Shown piece by piece: positions 6,272 through 6,587 of a stretch of DNA of 6,587 nt; position 1 is the first letter of the stretch, and the number at the start of each line of letters is the position of its first letter. The notes under the pieces were generated by a model, which worked only from the letters and a program-made list of their open reading frames with translations, made no database searches and was not told the DNA's origin. This DNA is from CBFHWY01 sp965659675. Lineage in GTDB: Bacteria; Bacteroidota; Bacteroidia; Flavobacteriales_G; Salibacteraceae. The stretch lies in contig CBFHWY010000110.1 of assembly GCA_965659675.1 (NCBI GenBank), positions 1-6,587 on the forward strand, given 5' to 3'. The translations under genes and the position numbers were made by a program.

Positions 6272-6587
6272 ATGACCGGAGTGAAAACCCTAAGTGAATT
6301 CATACTTGAGAGGCAGGCAGATTTTCCTTATGCCACTGGAGAGCTTTCCAGTTTGTTAAGAGATATTGAGATCGCATCTAAAATTGTGCATCGTGAAGTA
6401 AACAAGGCTGGACTCGTTGATATTCTTGGCGCAACTCAGGATGAGAATGTACAGGGCGAAACCCAGCAAAAGTTGGATATCTATGCGAACGATATCTTTA
6501 TAAATATATTCAAGAATGGAGCTGAAGTGAGGGGAGTTGCTTCAGAAGAAAACGAGAATTTCATCGTTTTTGACAACGAGGTCTCCA
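6272..6587 (+). CDS. fbp: Class 1 fructose-1,6-bisphosphatase, 3'-truncated by the window edge
   Basis: Hydrolyses fructose 1,6-bisphosphate to fructose 6-phosphate, the committed step of gluconeogenesis; cytosolic and Mg-dependent. The first 105 residues of a protein normally about 330-340 long are present. Seen: TLSEFI near the start, the AMP-site loop ATGELSSLLRDI (21-32, with Thr22, Gly23 and Glu24 matching the TGE of the mammalian enzyme), KAGLVDILGATQDENVQGE (45-63) covering the dynamic loop, KLDIYANDIF (67-76), and the metal-binding SEE (Ser91, Glu92, Glu93). The presence of the AMP loop suggests allosteric AMP inhibition, though the rest of that site is beyond the window. The ATG at 6272 gives the standard class 1 N-terminus. 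No Shine-Dalgarno sequence is seen. Class 2 (GlpX), class 3 and class 5 enzymes are ruled out by these motifs. Confidence 0.96.
   Translation, partial: MTGVKTLSEFILERQADFPYATGELSSLLRDIEIASKIVHREVNKAGLVDILGATQDENVQGETQQKLDIYANDIFINIFKNGAEVRGVASEENENFIVFDNEVS

Noticed and set aside
1..6587. Defence island, mobile element, CRISPR array, tRNA or other RNA gene
   Set aside because: No direct repeat array, inverted terminal repeats, transposase or integrase motif, or cloverleaf was seen; coding sequence fills nearly the whole window with housekeeping and efflux genes.

Overview
The window looks like ordinary chromosomal DNA of a Bacteroidota bacterium, most likely a marine-type Flavobacteriia. The reasons are the family-level look of the proteins (an aspartokinase with a KFGGAS motif and a short C-terminus, and a class 1 fructose-bisphosphatase), base composition that looks mid-40s percent GC by eye, starts that mostly lack a Shine-Dalgarno sequence, and one perfect match to the Bacteroidota -7 promoter element (TAnnTTTG). 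The taxonomy is inferred from sequence character, not from a search.

Left part (1-4420, + strand): a tightly packed operon. It begins with the C-terminal two thirds of an RND-type efflux permease, whose first third lies outside the window. A TolC-family outer-membrane channel follows, its start overlapping the permease end by 11 nt. A D-2-hydroxyacid dehydrogenase starts one base after the TolC stop. The permease and channel form the inner- and outer-membrane parts of a tripartite exporter; the periplasmic adaptor is not in view and is presumably upstream. The dehydrogenase is a cytosolic NAD enzyme of unknown substrate, and its place in an efflux operon is the least explained point of the layout.

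Right part (4426-6587): a monofunctional aspartokinase and a GNAT acetyltransferase on the - strand, then a divergent class 1 fructose-1,6-bisphosphatase on the + strand that runs off the right edge. The aspartokinase converges on the dehydrogenase with only 5 bp between their stop codons, inside a small hairpin. The acetyltransferase resembles the spermidine/spermine or thialysine acetyltransferase (SSAT) branch of GNATs. A 39-bp gap separates its start from that of the bisphosphatase.

There are no RNA genes, insertion sequences, CRISPR arrays, prophage genes or large repeats, and no gene-free stretch above 100 bp. I found no convincing undescribed system. The points most worth a second look are the efflux-dehydrogenase coupling, the SSAT-like gene beside aspartokinase, the very short divergent promoter region with possible near-leaderless starts, and a marked excess of GATC sites.
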